Notes: generated by a model from the sequence alone, not told the origin. A stretch of 64,000 nucleotides of DNA from Gracilimonas sp040117685 (GCF_040117685.2 NZ_JBEDYP020000008.1:62001-126000), one strand, 5' to 3'. Counted from the stretch's first letter, positions 43,060 to 52,336 are shown. A program made the numbers and translations.

Positions 43060-44424
43060 ATGATTAAAAGCTTCCGATTTGGAATCATACTGCGCATTTT
43101 GATGCTGTCCGCAACCTTGCTGCTGGTGTGTTATTTAGTGCTCGAAACGCAGTATTACGTGAGCATGGTGATATTAGGAGCTATCATCGTTGGGCAAATA
43201 ATTGCACTTATAAAATATCTGGAGCGAACAAATATTCTGCTTACCCGTTTTCTGGAAGCTATTCGGTATTCGGATTTCACGGGAGCATTCAGAAATCACG
43301 GTTTGGGCAGTAATTTTGACGATTTGAATGCAGCCTTCAGCGAAGTCATCGACAAGTTCAAAGAAGAGCGCAGTAAAAAAGAAGAAAGCATTCGTTACCT
43401 GGAAACGGTGGTTCAGCATATCGGTATTGGGCTGATTTGTTTTAACGGAAAGGGGGAAGTTGTTTTACTGAATACGGCCGCCAAAAGGCTATTTAAAGTG
43501 GCAACGCTGCGAACGCTGGATTCCCTGAAGAACATTTCTGAGTCATTATATGAAACGGTAAAAAAACAGAAGGGCGGGAATCGAGGCCTGATTCGGGTGA
43601 CCATCCAAAACGAAACGCTACAGCTGGCCATGTATGCAACTGAGTTCAGGATGAGAGACGAGGCATATAAATTAGTTTCTTTCCAGAATATTCACACAGA
43701 GCTGGAGGAAAAGGAAATGGAAGCCTGGCAAAATTTAACCCAGGTTTTAGCTCATGAAATCATGAACTCCATTACTCCTATTTCATCGCTTTCAGGGACG
43801 GTAAAAATGTTACTGGAAGAGAACATGGTTTCGAATGAGGAGAATGTTGAGCTTAATCAGGAAACCATTGAAGATGTAACCGATGCATTGAATACGATCA
43901 GCAACCGAAGCCAGGGCTTAATGCGTTTTGTAAACTCCTATCGTGATTTTACCCAGATTCCGGAACCAAGTTATGAGCTGTTCAAAGTTAAAGAAGCACT
44001 TGGCAGAACAGCCAGCCTCATGAAAACCGAAGCTGCCAAAGAAGGAATTGAGATTAAGGTTGAGGTAGATCCGGAAAGTCTCGAGCTTACTGCAGACCCA
44101 CACCTGGTTGATCAGATTCTCATCAACCTTGTAAAGAATGCAACTCGTGTATTAGCGGATCAGGAGGGCGGGGAGATCTTGATGAAAGGAGGTATTGAGG
44201 AATCCGGTAAGGTGATAATCCAAATTCAGGATAATGGCCCTGGTGTCAAGAAAGCCATGAAGGAGAAGATATTCATTCCGTTTTATACTGTAGGCAGTAA
44301 CGGGAAAAGCAAAGGATCAGGTATTGGGTTAAGCCTTTCCCGACAGATTATGAGACTTCATGGCGGCAGCCTGATTTTGAATTCCGAAACCGGAAAAGGC
44401 TCAACCTTTACCTTGAGGTTTTAA
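43060..44424 (+). CDS. NtrY-like sensor histidine kinase without a periplasmic domain
   Basis: Histidine kinase of 454 residues. Two membrane segments (about 9-28 and 33-52) are separated by only a few residues, so there is no extracellular sensor domain. A HAMP/linker-like helix and a PAS-like domain (about 110-215, GIGLICFNGKGEVVLLN) follow, then the dimerisation helix with His232 in LAHEIMNSITPISSL, a form typical of the NtrY group. The ATPase domain has DQILINLVKNATRVL (N-box), DNGPGVK and GSGIGLSLSRQIM (G-boxes). It is the expected partner of the regulator just upstream. Confidence 0.93.
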   Translation: MIKSFRFGIILRILMLSATLLLVCYLVLETQYYVSMVILGAIIVGQIIALIKYLERTNILLTRFLEAIRYSDFTGAFRNHGLGSNFDDLNAAFSEVIDKFKEERSKKEESIRYLETVVQHIGIGLICFNGKGEVVLLNTAAKRLFKVATLRTLDSLKNISESLYETVKKQKGGNRGLIRVTIQNETLQLAMYATEFRMRDEAYKLVSFQNIHTELEEKEMEAWQNLTQVLAHEIMNSITPISSLSGTVKMLLEENMVSNEENVELNQETIEDVTDALNTISNRSQGLMRFVNSYRDFTQIPEPSYELFKVKEALGRTASLMKTEAAKEGIEIKVEVDPESLELTADPHLVDQILINLVKNATRVLADQEGGEILMKGGIEESGKVIIQIQDNGPGVKKAMKEKIFIPFYTVGSNGKSKGSGIGLSLSRQIMRLHGGSLILNSETGKGSTFTLRF

Positions 44425-44432
44425 CCTTAGAA

Positions 44433-44598
44433 ATAATTCTTCCAAAGTTGTAAAGGGACTATAATTAATATTTAATCCGGTATAACTTTGGAAGAGTTAT
44501 TTTTATCTAAAGCTCATCCATATATTTCACCATAACCTTTCCAAAGTTATATCGAACTCGAAATTATATACTATCTCGTGGTAACTTTGGAAAGGTTA
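44433..44598. repeat. Two tandem palindromes with an AACTTTGGAA core
   Basis: First palindrome: 44433-44452 with 44481-44500, about 20-base arms with a few mismatches, followed by TTTTT on the plus strand, so it could end the kinase transcript. Second: 44533-44549 with 44582-44598, 17-base perfect arms (TAACCTTTCCAAAGTTA). Both share the CCAAAGTT core and a similar 28-32 base centre. Confidence 0.75.
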
Positions 44599-44616
44599 CT
44601 TATTTATTAAAGCTCC

Positions 44617-45321
44617 TTAAACCTGACCATGCAGGTATTTTAACCGAAGTGGCTCGTCAAATTTCTCGATGGCATACCTCAGCATAGTTCTGGGCATGTT
44701 TTGATAGTATTTTTTCAGGAATTCTTCTTCGGTTTCAAGGTCACGATTTCCAATTTCCCGAAGCATCCATCCAACGGCTTTTTGGATAAGGTCGTGTTCG
44801 TCCTGCACTAATATTTCAGCGATAGCAAGTGCATCCTCAAAGTCATTTTGACGGATAAAGTGATAACAGGTAATCATGGCAATGCGCTTTTTCCAAAGGT
44901 CATCAGACCGGGCGAAATCATATACTAAACTCCGGTCTTTATCTTCCAAAAAGGGTCCAAGTATTTTGTGGCATGAACTGTCGATGATGTCCCAATTATT
45001 GAAGCCGGCGAGATTATTCAGGTACACCTTCGTCATTTGTTCGAGTTCTTCCTCACCGCCTTTTTCAACCTTATAAACCATCAGAAGGGCTGCGGTAAGG
45101 CGGACTTCATGTATTTTATGATGAAGCAATTTCTCAATTTCAGAATTTGGAAGCTCCCGGTACTTTTTTGCAACTTTACGCTGATCAGGGACTTTGATAC
45201 CCCAAAACTCATCGCCTTCTCCGTATTCTCCCGCCCCTGATTTAAAAAACCGGGTTGAATGCTTAGCCTTATCAGGGTTGGCATATTTTTTCAGTTCGTT
45301 AATGACGTCTTGATGGTTCAT
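44617..45321 (-). CDS. AlkD-like DNA alkylation repair protein
   Basis: A 234-residue all-helical HEAT-like repeat protein of the AlkD/AlkC group, which remove alkylated bases by a non-base-flipping glycosylase mechanism. Conserved stretches: FFKSGAGEYGEGDEFWGIKVPDQRKVAKKY near the start, NNWDIIDSS (about 107-115), LWKKRIAMI, LIQKAVGWMLREIGNR and PRTMLRYAIEKF at the end. The tryptophan-aspartate pair in NWD and the QKAVGW-RE segment correspond to the DNA-binding groove of AlkD. It stands alone; a terminator of the upstream gene lies just past its start. Confidence 0.92.
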   Translation of the reverse strand: MNHQDVINELKKYANPDKAKHSTRFFKSGAGEYGEGDEFWGIKVPDQRKVAKKYRELPNSEIEKLLHHKIHEVRLTAALLMVYKVEKGGEEELEQMTKVYLNNLAGFNNWDIIDSSCHKILGPFLEDKDRSLVYDFARSDDLWKKRIAMITCYHFIRQNDFEDALAIAEILVQDEHDLIQKAVGWMLREIGNRDLETEEEFLKKYYQNMPRTMLRYAIEKFDEPLRLKYLHGQV

Positions 45322-45332
45322 GTCCGGTAAAT

Positions 45333-45362
45333 AAAAAGGCTCCGACGCAGAGCGTCAGAGCC
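45333..45362 (-). terminator. Rho-independent terminator of the TolB-amidohydrolase gene
   Basis: On the minus strand GGCTCTGACGC-TCT-GCGTCGGAGCC followed by TTTTTAT, about 60 bases past the stop at 45423. Apart from one loop base it is the same sequence as the terminator at 1776. Confidence 0.85.
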
Positions 45363-45422
45363 AGTAGTTGTTGCATTAATGCATATAAACCTCGTGCCGA
45401 TCATACAGCGTCAGCACTATAT

Positions 45423-48400
45423 TTAGTGATTCCCAAAACAGGTACACTGCAACCCGGCTGCTTCAAGAGTGATGGCATGCCAGTCGAATTCATCACTGTA
45501 GCCATCGCGCTCCCACCAGAATGGAAGTCGCTCTTCGGGTTGATTGCCAACCTCATTCATGGTAGCGGCATCAAATAACCGGCCATTTACCATGGTGTAA
45601 GAAACCGAATTCGTATTACGGATATCTTCCAACGGATTTTCATCCAGAACAATCAGGTCGGCTAGTTTCCCGACTTTAAGGGAACCGATTTCGTGATCCA
45701 TTCCCAGGTAGTGAGCTCCGTTTAATGTAGCAACTCTGAGGGCTTCCATGTTGGTCATTCCGCCCTGCTCAAACATCCAGAGTTCCCAATGAGCACCGAG
45801 GCCCTGAAGCTGACCATGGGCACCGAGGTTTACCTTCACACCGGCATCAGCAAGCAGCTTGTCAGATTCGGCCGTCAGGATGTGGCCGTTTTCATATTCT
45901 TCGTCAGGTATCATGGTTCGGTGACGAGAGCGCGGGTCAATTACACCACGCGGAGTGAAGGTCAAAAGCTTCTCATTTTCCCAAACATTATTTTTCTGAT
46001 AGAAATAATATTCACCGCTTTTACTACCATAATTCACTACATGGGTGGGTGTATATCCGGTTTCGCTGGCTGCCCAAAGCTGTATGACATCATTATAAAG
46101 TGGAGCTACCGGGATGTTGTGTTCAATTCCGGTGTGCCCATCCAGGATCATACTCATGTTATGGGTGAAGGTAGATCCCCCTTCCGGCATTACCATCATT
46201 TCCAGTTCCTGAGCAGCTTTTATGACTTGCTGGCGCTGATTTCTGCGTGGCTGATTGTAGCTCTTCACGGAAAAGGCTCCCCAGGCTTTGGTTCTCTCCA
46301 GCGCAAAGAGAGCATCTTCATAGCTGTTGATTTCCGTCTTGATGGATCCGTCAGCACCGTATAAAATTACCCCGGTCGAATATACGCGTGGCCCAACCAT
46401 ATGACCGGCTTTAACAGCTTCGGAATGAGAAAAAATCATCTCAGAATTTGAAGAGGGGTCATGAATGGTTGTAACCCCGTAAGCCAGGTTGGCGAAGTAT
46501 TCCCATTGTTGTTGCGGACTTACTCCCAGCCTGAAATTTCCGGCGTGGGCATGAACATCTACAATGCCGGGCATGATGGTTTTGCCGGTAGCATCAATTA
46601 CTTTTGCGGAAGAGGGAATTTGAATATCGGTTCCCATGGCGGCAATTCGGTTTCCTTCCACCAGGATAGATGCGTTCTCAAGAACCGTATCTCCCTGCAT
46701 GGTGATTATCCGTGCATTGGTGAAGGCAATGGAGCCTTCTGGTACATAAGTATCAAGATCGAGCTCCAGTTTTTTACCGGTACCTGGTGGCTCAGGAAGT
46801 GAGTCAGGCGCACCTTCCACAAAAGAAAACGTCTCTTTCAAATCCACGGTGAAGTATTCCTCACCAAGAGTCCAGTGCAGTTTGTCACTTTCTGCCGACC
46901 AATGCATGTGATACCCGGCTTCTGAAGACACCTGCTTTACAGGAACTGACTTTGTATTCGGCTCCAGCTCGATGGTTTTTCCGGTTTTGGGAATGGGAGC
47001 TATGTAAACTTTATGCAGGTTCGAAAAGGCCATCCATTCTCCATCCGGACTTGGAACAAACTCGTGCCCGTAGCTGGAAGTGAAGTGCGTTTGCTCGTCT
47101 TCGCCCCGCAAATTAACGCTTTTGTACGATTTGTTAATGGCGCCAAAGATGTATCCGCCGGTTTGGTAATAAATGCGGTCACCGTTGGCGTTGAACCGGG
47201 GCTTGGCACCCTCATCGGTGATCATGGTTTCAGAACCTCCCCGAGCAGGAATGGTATAGATTCCCGGGTTCAAAGTATGCACAAAACCTTGCTGTCCGTT
47301 TCCGCTTTCTTTGCGAAATACAATGGTGTTTCCGTTTGGTGAAAATCGGGGTTCACGATAAATGCCCTTTTCAGAAGTTACTTTTCTTGGGGTAGAAGCT
47401 CGCTGACCTGTATTCAATTGAACCACATTCACTGCCCCCATATTCTCATCACTCCAGGAAACATAAGTGATGGACTTTCCATCGGGAGAAAAGGAGGGCT
47501 CAAACTCAAAATCTGTGGAATTGGTTAATCGGCGGGGCGTTCCATCGGGGAGCAACTTTGTCCAAAGGTAGCCGGCTGCACTCCAAACGAGGGTGCGTCC
47601 ATCCGGAGATGTAACCAGCTGCCGAACGGCTTTCACTCTGAATTGATCAGGGGCTACATCTTGTTTAACTCTTACGGCGTCCACGATATTATGCGAAGAT
47701 TCAACCTCGAAAGGTATAATCTCTGACTCACCGGTCCGGGTATCAACTTTGTTAATTTTACCGTTCGCCCAAATAATGATATGTCGGTTATCAGGCAGCC
47801 AGTTAAAGTTGGCATAAGGGCCAAAAATAGCCCAGGCTTCCTGCATATCCTTACTGAGGTTGTCATACACCGGGTATTCTCTTCCGGTACCTAAATCTCT
47901 CAAATACAGCACAGATTTGGTTCTCACACGGCGAACAAATGCGAGCTTTTCCCCATCCGGTGAGATTTGTGGCCTGATGGCGCCCCCATTTCCTCCGGTA
48001 ACGGTTTCAATCTCGCCTTCTTCCCGGTCATAGCGCTTGATGGCATAAATCTGGCTGTTCGGGTCTTTGTTGTACTGAAAAAAGCCTCCGGGATAAACAT
48101 CCTGGCTATAGTACACATAGCGGCCATCGGGGGAGACCCATGGCTCGCCGATATCCTGCTGAGCATTGGCTTTTTCAACCAACTGTATTCCACTGCCACC
48201 TGATTTGTGATACATCCAGATTTCACCTGCACCTAAAGAACGGGTAGAGGAAAAGTGTTTCTTAGCAATGATGTATTCACCATCAGGAGTCCAAACTGCG
48301 TTATTCAGTAAGCGAAAGCTTTCGTTAGTCACCTGTCGTGCATTTTTCCCATCCAGATCCATCACCCAAATATTATCGCCACCACCGGCGTCGCTGGTAA

Positions 48401-48695
48401 AAGAGATATGCATGCCATCGGGACTGAACCGAGGTTGTATTTCGTAAGCGTGGCCACCTCTCAGCAGAGTGGCATCTCCGCCATTCACCGACATAATGTA
48501 AATATCACCCAACAGGTCGAATACAATTTCTTGTCCATCCGGACTTACATCCAGGTTCATCCAAGTCCCTTCATCGGTGGTGAATGAAACATGTGTGGAA
48601 TCACCGAGTGGGGGATTGGTCACATCCCATTTATCCTGGGCAACGGTTAGGAGGGATGAGGAGAGAAAAAACAGTAAGGTGAATAGAAGTCTCAT
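45423..48695 (-). CDS. Secreted amidohydrolase with N-terminal TolB-like propeller
   Basis: A 1090-residue protein with a signal peptide (1-19, ending TVAQ). Residues about 35-620 form WD/TolB-like beta-propeller blades marked by repeated SPDG motifs (SPDGQEIVFD, SPDGMHISFTSD, SPDGRYVYYSQD, SPDGEKLAFVRR, SPDGKSITYVSW). The C-terminal 430 residues are a metal-dependent amidohydrolase: GIVDVHAHAG is the metal-binding HxH, followed by GHTGIEHN and LKVGKLADLIVLDENPL, typical of the imidazolonepropionase/prolidase group. It is probably a periplasmic peptidase or dipeptidase-like enzyme; the propeller may present substrate. Confidence 0.92.
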   Translation of the reverse strand: MRLLFTLLFFLSSSLLTVAQDKWDVTNPPLGDSTHVSFTTDEGTWMNLDVSPDGQEIVFDLLGDIYIMSVNGGDATLLRGGHAYEIQPRFSPDGMHISFTSDAGGGDNIWVMDLDGKNARQVTNESFRLLNNAVWTPDGEYIIAKKHFSSTRSLGAGEIWMYHKSGGSGIQLVEKANAQQDIGEPWVSPDGRYVYYSQDVYPGGFFQYNKDPNSQIYAIKRYDREEGEIETVTGGNGGAIRPQISPDGEKLAFVRRVRTKSVLYLRDLGTGREYPVYDNLSKDMQEAWAIFGPYANFNWLPDNRHIIIWANGKINKVDTRTGESEIIPFEVESSHNIVDAVRVKQDVAPDQFRVKAVRQLVTSPDGRTLVWSAAGYLWTKLLPDGTPRRLTNSTDFEFEPSFSPDGKSITYVSWSDENMGAVNVVQLNTGQRASTPRKVTSEKGIYREPRFSPNGNTIVFRKESGNGQQGFVHTLNPGIYTIPARGGSETMITDEGAKPRFNANGDRIYYQTGGYIFGAINKSYKSVNLRGEDEQTHFTSSYGHEFVPSPDGEWMAFSNLHKVYIAPIPKTGKTIELEPNTKSVPVKQVSSEAGYHMHWSAESDKLHWTLGEEYFTVDLKETFSFVEGAPDSLPEPPGTGKKLELDLDTYVPEGSIAFTNARIITMQGDTVLENASILVEGNRIAAMGTDIQIPSSAKVIDATGKTIMPGIVDVHAHAGNFRLGVSPQQQWEYFANLAYGVTTIHDPSSNSEMIFSHSEAVKAGHMVGPRVYSTGVILYGADGSIKTEINSYEDALFALERTKAWGAFSVKSYNQPRRNQRQQVIKAAQELEMMVMPEGGSTFTHNMSMILDGHTGIEHNIPVAPLYNDVIQLWAASETGYTPTHVVNYGSKSGEYYFYQKNNVWENEKLLTFTPRGVIDPRSRHRTMIPDEEYENGHILTAESDKLLADAGVKVNLGAHGQLQGLGAHWELWMFEQGGMTNMEALRVATLNGAHYLGMDHEIGSLKVGKLADLIVLDENPLEDIRNTNSVSYTMVNGRLFDAATMNEVGNQPEERLPFWWERDGYSDEFDWHAITLEAAGLQCTCFGNH

Positions 48696-48778
48696 AAGAG
48701 GGCGATTGGTTGAGTTTTGACGAGTATAGCAATAATGAAGTCAAAAATGGAATCAAAAAATGAAAACCAGTTGAATTG

Positions 48779-49543
48779 CTATTTATTTTTGAACTTTCGG
48801 ATGAAGTTTTTGGTGAAATCGGAAAGCACCAGCCGACCACTTATTTCAGCACGTTGTTCAAGCAGTAAATCCCAGTCTTCGGTTCCTTTCCAGAGTACGG
48901 CTTTGAGGTTTTTCATGGCCTCAGGACTGCTTTTTGCTAATTCTGAAGCCAATGCTCGCACGGCCTGGTCAAGATCGTAAGTAGAGCCAAAAATTTTGTT
49001 AAACAAACCATTTTCCAGCGCCCATTCGGCATCGTACCAGTTGGTGGCATCTATAGAGAGAGCGGAGAAGGCGCTCTTGCCTACTTTACGTTCTACAGCC
49101 GGGCCAACTACAAACGGCCCGATACCAAGGGCAAGTTCACTAAGTTTAATGTCAGCTTTTTCTTCAGCAAAGGTATAATCTCCGGCTGCAGCAATACCAA
49201 CACCACCGCCTACAGTTTTGCCATGCACACGTACGATAATGAGCTTCGGGCAGGTACGCATAGCATTTAAAACCAGGGCAAATCCCATAAAGAACTCCTT
49301 CCCGGTGTCATAGTCATCAATGGCAATAAGCTCGTCAAAGGAAGCACCGGCGCAAAAAGCTCCATCGCCGCGGCTCTGGATTACAAGAACCCGGATTTCG
49401 TCATTCTCGCCGGCTGCAGTTATAGTTTGAGCCAGCTTTCTTAGAATAGCACCCGGAAGTGAATTTCCTTTAGGATGATAGAACTCAATGGTTCCGATAT
49501 TGTTATTTATGGTAAGGTTAACTGCTCCGTTCTGTTCACTCAT
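48779..49543 (-). CDS. Divergent enoyl-CoA hydratase/isomerase of the paa cluster
   Basis: A 254-residue crotonase-fold protein, last gene of the paa run. Oxyanion-hole regions are GAFCAGASFDELI (about 63-75) and GKTVGGGVGIAAAGDYTFA (about 110-128). The second catalytic glutamate usual in hydratases is not in place: the segment reads LSELALGIGPFVVGPAVERKVG instead of the xxPExxLGIxPGxGGT form. By position it could fill the PaaF role (2,3-dehydroadipyl-CoA hydratase), but its sequence is not close to PaaF, so I give no symbol. Confidence 0.8.
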   Translation of the reverse strand: MSEQNGAVNLTINNNIGTIEFYHPKGNSLPGAILRKLAQTITAAGENDEIRVLVIQSRGDGAFCAGASFDELIAIDDYDTGKEFFMGFALVLNAMRTCPKLIIVRVHGKTVGGGVGIAAAGDYTFAEEKADIKLSELALGIGPFVVGPAVERKVGKSAFSALSIDATNWYDAEWALENGLFNKIFGSTYDLDQAVRALASELAKSSPEAMKNLKAVLWKGTEDWDLLLEQRAEISGRLVLSDFTKNFIRKFKNK

Positions 49544-49548
49544 TACTT

Positions 49549-49615
49549 AATTCAATATTTAGAATTCAACTTTTTATAATCGCAAAAGGCGAGAAGCCTT
49601 AGCGTTCTTTGCGTT
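49549..49615. repeat. Inverted repeat with 7-base and 9-base units
   Basis: AATTCAA/TATTTAG/AATTCAA (49549-49569, period 7) next to a period-9 pair: TCGCAAAAG/GCGAGAAGC (49580-49597) facing CTTAGCGTT/CTTTGCGTT (49598-49615). It fills the gap between the hydratase start and the paaZ stop. Confidence 0.6.
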
Positions 49616-49620
49616 GTAAA

Positions 49621-51660
49621 TTACTTTTCGTCTATGGGTAACTTGTTTTTCCTCTTCATCAGGGTCAAAATGGTGTATTCGGCAACGATGACATCCTCCT
49701 GATTCGTTACTTCCACATCCCAATAAACCACTCCGAAAGGAAATGGATCATCTTTCTTTTGCTGGCGGACATTTTTTCGCTTAAGAATCAATTTAGCCTG
49801 AATGGTATCACCGGGGGCAACCGGAGCCACGAACCGAAGATTTTCCAGGCCGTAATTCAGCATCACCGGACCTTCATCGGGATCAACAAATAAACCGGCT
49901 GTAGCCGAAAGCACGAAATAACCATGGGCTACGATCTTGCCAAAAAGGGATCGGGAAGCAGCTTCAGGATCGGTGTGTGCATAAAAATGATCCCCGCTTA
50001 ACTCCGCAAATTCTTCAACGTCTTTTTCGGTAACGGTACGTTTATCAGTAGTTAAAGCCTCGCCGATCTTAAGCTCCTCAAAGTATTTCTGGAAGGGATG
50101 TTTATCCGATTCCTCGGTTTCTGCTCCTTTTATATGTTGATTAACAATATTTCGAAGAGTAGTAGGCGATCCCTGAAGAGCAACACGTTGCATATTGTGA
50201 AGTACTGCCCGGGCACCACCGAGCTCTTCACCGCCGCCGGCATGTCCGGGTCCACCATGTACGAGCGATGCAATTGGGGATCCATGTCCGGTAGATTCCT
50301 CGGCAGAGTTTCGATTGATCACCATAAAACGGCCGTGATAAGGAGCACACCCCATGGCAACTTTGTGTGCAATTTCATCATCAGCGGTAAAAAGAGAACC
50401 CACCAGTGCTCCATTTGCCATATTAGCTATGTCAATGGCTTCTTCGGTAGTGTCGTAAGCCATCACGGTGGTGAGTGGCCCGAATGCTTCAATATGGTGC
50501 ATGTCGTCACCATCGTAAGATTGATGAGCCAATAAAACTTTAGGGGAAGTATAAGCCCCGTCAGAAGAGTCCCCTGAATAGACCACATGCAACCCATCTT
50601 CCAGTGTTTGAAACTGCTCATCAAATCGTTCGCGTTGTAATGTACTGGCCAATGGCCCCATTCTGGTTTCTTTGTTGGCAGGGTCTCCAATGGTGATTTT
50701 ATCAAGCCTTTCTGAGAGCGCATTGGTTACTTCAATGATCATATCTCTTGGGATGATAGTCCGGCGGATAGCCGTACATTTTTGCCCGGTTTTAACCGTC
50801 ATTTCCCTGACCACCTCCTTTATAAAAAGGTCAAACTCCTCCATGTCGGGTGTAACGTCTTTCCCAAGAATAGAGCAGTTCAAAGAATCGGCCTCTAAAT
50901 TGAAAGGAACATTATTGGCAATGATATTTGGATGGGCTTTCAATTTTCTGCCTGTTGACGCAGAGCCGGTGAAAGCAACCATGTCCTGGCTGATCAGGCG
51001 ATCCAATAGATCACCGGGCTTATCAGCAGCAATGTATTGTATGGTGCCTTCAGGAAGAATCTCAGATTCAATCATATCCTTGAAAACCTCCCAGGCCAGA
51101 TAGGAGCCAACTGGAGAGGGCTTCACGATGACCGGCATTCCGGATATAATAGCCGGAGCCAGCTTTTCGAGCATTCCCCAAACTGGAAAGTTAAAAGCAT
51201 TAATGTGAACGGCTACTCCATGGCGAGGCACGCAAATGTGTTGTCCCATAAATGAGCCTTTTCGGGAAAGTCGTTCGGTATCACCTTCCACATGCCAGGG
51301 CAGATCAGATAAATGTCTCCGTGATTTACTCGAAATTCCGAATGCGGTTATGATCCCACCTTCAATGTCGATCCATGAATCCTGACGAGTGGCTCCTGTA
51401 TGCGAAGAAATTTCATAATATTTTTCCTTTCGCTCCATCAGGTATTTGCCTAAAAACTTAATGGAAAAAGCACGCTCATGAATGGTCATTTCGCGAAGCT
51501 TAGGGCCGCCTACAGTACGTGCATATTTCAGGGCCTCGTTGTAATCAATATCGGCCTCTACCATCTGGGCAACCGGCTCGTTTGTTACGGCACTGATCAG
51601 GTCGATTTCATTGCCGTTGGCTAACCACTCACCTTGTATATAGCTTTGTACTTTAATCAT
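49621..51660 (-). CDS. paaZ: PaaZ, bifunctional oxepin-CoA hydrolase / semialdehyde dehydrogenase
   Basis: Bifunctional enzyme of 679 residues (E. coli PaaZ is about 681). It opens the oxepin-CoA ring and oxidises the resulting aldehyde to 3-oxo-5,6-dehydrosuberyl-CoA. The N-terminal aldehyde dehydrogenase domain (1-520) has Glu256 (FNLEADSLN) and nucleophile Cys295 (TGQKCTAIRR), the same numbers as in E. coli. The C-terminal MaoC-type hydratase (about 530-679) has GDHFYAHTDPEAA and GKIVAHGYFVLS. It lies downstream of paaY, separated by a heptamer repeat. Confidence 0.95.
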   Translation of the reverse strand: MIKVQSYIQGEWLANGNEIDLISAVTNEPVAQMVEADIDYNEALKYARTVGGPKLREMTIHERAFSIKFLGKYLMERKEKYYEISSHTGATRQDSWIDIEGGIITAFGISSKSRRHLSDLPWHVEGDTERLSRKGSFMGQHICVPRHGVAVHINAFNFPVWGMLEKLAPAIISGMPVIVKPSPVGSYLAWEVFKDMIESEILPEGTIQYIAADKPGDLLDRLISQDMVAFTGSASTGRKLKAHPNIIANNVPFNLEADSLNCSILGKDVTPDMEEFDLFIKEVVREMTVKTGQKCTAIRRTIIPRDMIIEVTNALSERLDKITIGDPANKETRMGPLASTLQRERFDEQFQTLEDGLHVVYSGDSSDGAYTSPKVLLAHQSYDGDDMHHIEAFGPLTTVMAYDTTEEAIDIANMANGALVGSLFTADDEIAHKVAMGCAPYHGRFMVINRNSAEESTGHGSPIASLVHGGPGHAGGGEELGGARAVLHNMQRVALQGSPTTLRNIVNQHIKGAETEESDKHPFQKYFEELKIGEALTTDKRTVTEKDVEEFAELSGDHFYAHTDPEAASRSLFGKIVAHGYFVLSATAGLFVDPDEGPVMLNYGLENLRFVAPVAPGDTIQAKLILKRKNVRQQKKDDPFPFGVVYWDVEVTNQEDVIVAEYTILTLMKRKNKLPIDEK

Positions 51661-51683
51661 ATTTTTTTCCTTGAAAATAATAG

Positions 51684-51748
51684 AATTAAGGACTCAGAAT
51701 TCAGAACCACTACGGTTCTATTCTGAGTTCTGTGTTCCAAATTCTGTT
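51684..51748. repeat. Inverted heptamer array (AATTCAG / TTCTGAG family)
   Basis: AATTAAG/GACTCAG/AATTCAG, then a short centre, then GGTTCTA/TTCTGAG/TTCTGTG/TTCCAAA/TTCTGTT. The right arm (51718-51748) is coding: it supplies the last residues and stop of paaY. Confidence 0.8.
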
Positions 51749-52335
51749 TTCTTGTTTCCCCAGGTTTCATAGCCCATCTTCTGATCTTCCCGACCTTCAG
51801 GCACTTCCCGCAGCGGTTTGCACTCATTCAGACTTTCATGAAGTTCAACCGGTAGTTGCTGGTATAACTCAGTTCCTTTTGTTTTCCAAGCGGCCATTTC
51901 ATCAGTCACATCTTTCACAATTTTAGCGGGATTTCCAACCACAAGTTTACGATCCGGAATTTCCATTCCTTCCGGCACAAAGGCCAAAGCTCCAACGATA
52001 CTTTCCTTGCCAATCTTCACATTATCCATGACAACAGCATTCATTCCAATCAGACAGTTTTTGCCAAGATGCGCTCCATGAATGATGGCCCCATGACCTA
52101 CATGGGCACTTTCTTGAAGGGTAACCGTCACCCCCGGAAACATATGGATCGTACAGTTCTCCTGAACATTGCACCCGTCTTCAATCACGATCTTACCCCA
52201 GTCGCCACGAATAGCTGCTCCGGGGCCAATATATACATCCTTCCCAATGATCACATTACCCGTAACCGCAGCCTGAGGATGCACAAACGCCGATTTATGG
52301 ACTACCGGCTTATATCCGTTAAATTCGTAAATCAT
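51718..52335 (-). CDS. paaY: PaaY, gamma-carbonic-anhydrase-fold thioesterase
   Basis: A 205-residue left-handed beta-helix protein of the PaaY group, a thioesterase that clears blocked CoA intermediates in phenylacetate degradation. Hexapeptide repeats run from VHPQAAVTGNVIIGKDVYIGPGAAIRGDWG to GMNAVVMDNVKIGKESIVGALAFV. Metal-site histidines occur in CTIHMFPG and AHVGHGAIIHGA. The helical tail contains PLREVPEGR, also found in E. coli PaaY. The final residues (TEFGTQNSE) are encoded by a heptamer repeat arm and are unlikely to be ancestral. Confidence 0.93.
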   Translation of the reverse strand: MIYEFNGYKPVVHKSAFVHPQAAVTGNVIIGKDVYIGPGAAIRGDWGKIVIEDGCNVQENCTIHMFPGVTVTLQESAHVGHGAIIHGAHLGKNCLIGMNAVVMDNVKIGKESIVGALAFVPEGMEIPDRKLVVGNPAKIVKDVTDEMAAWKTKGTELYQQLPVELHESLNECKPLREVPEGREDQKMGYETWGNKKTEFGTQNSE

Positions 52336-52336
52336 G

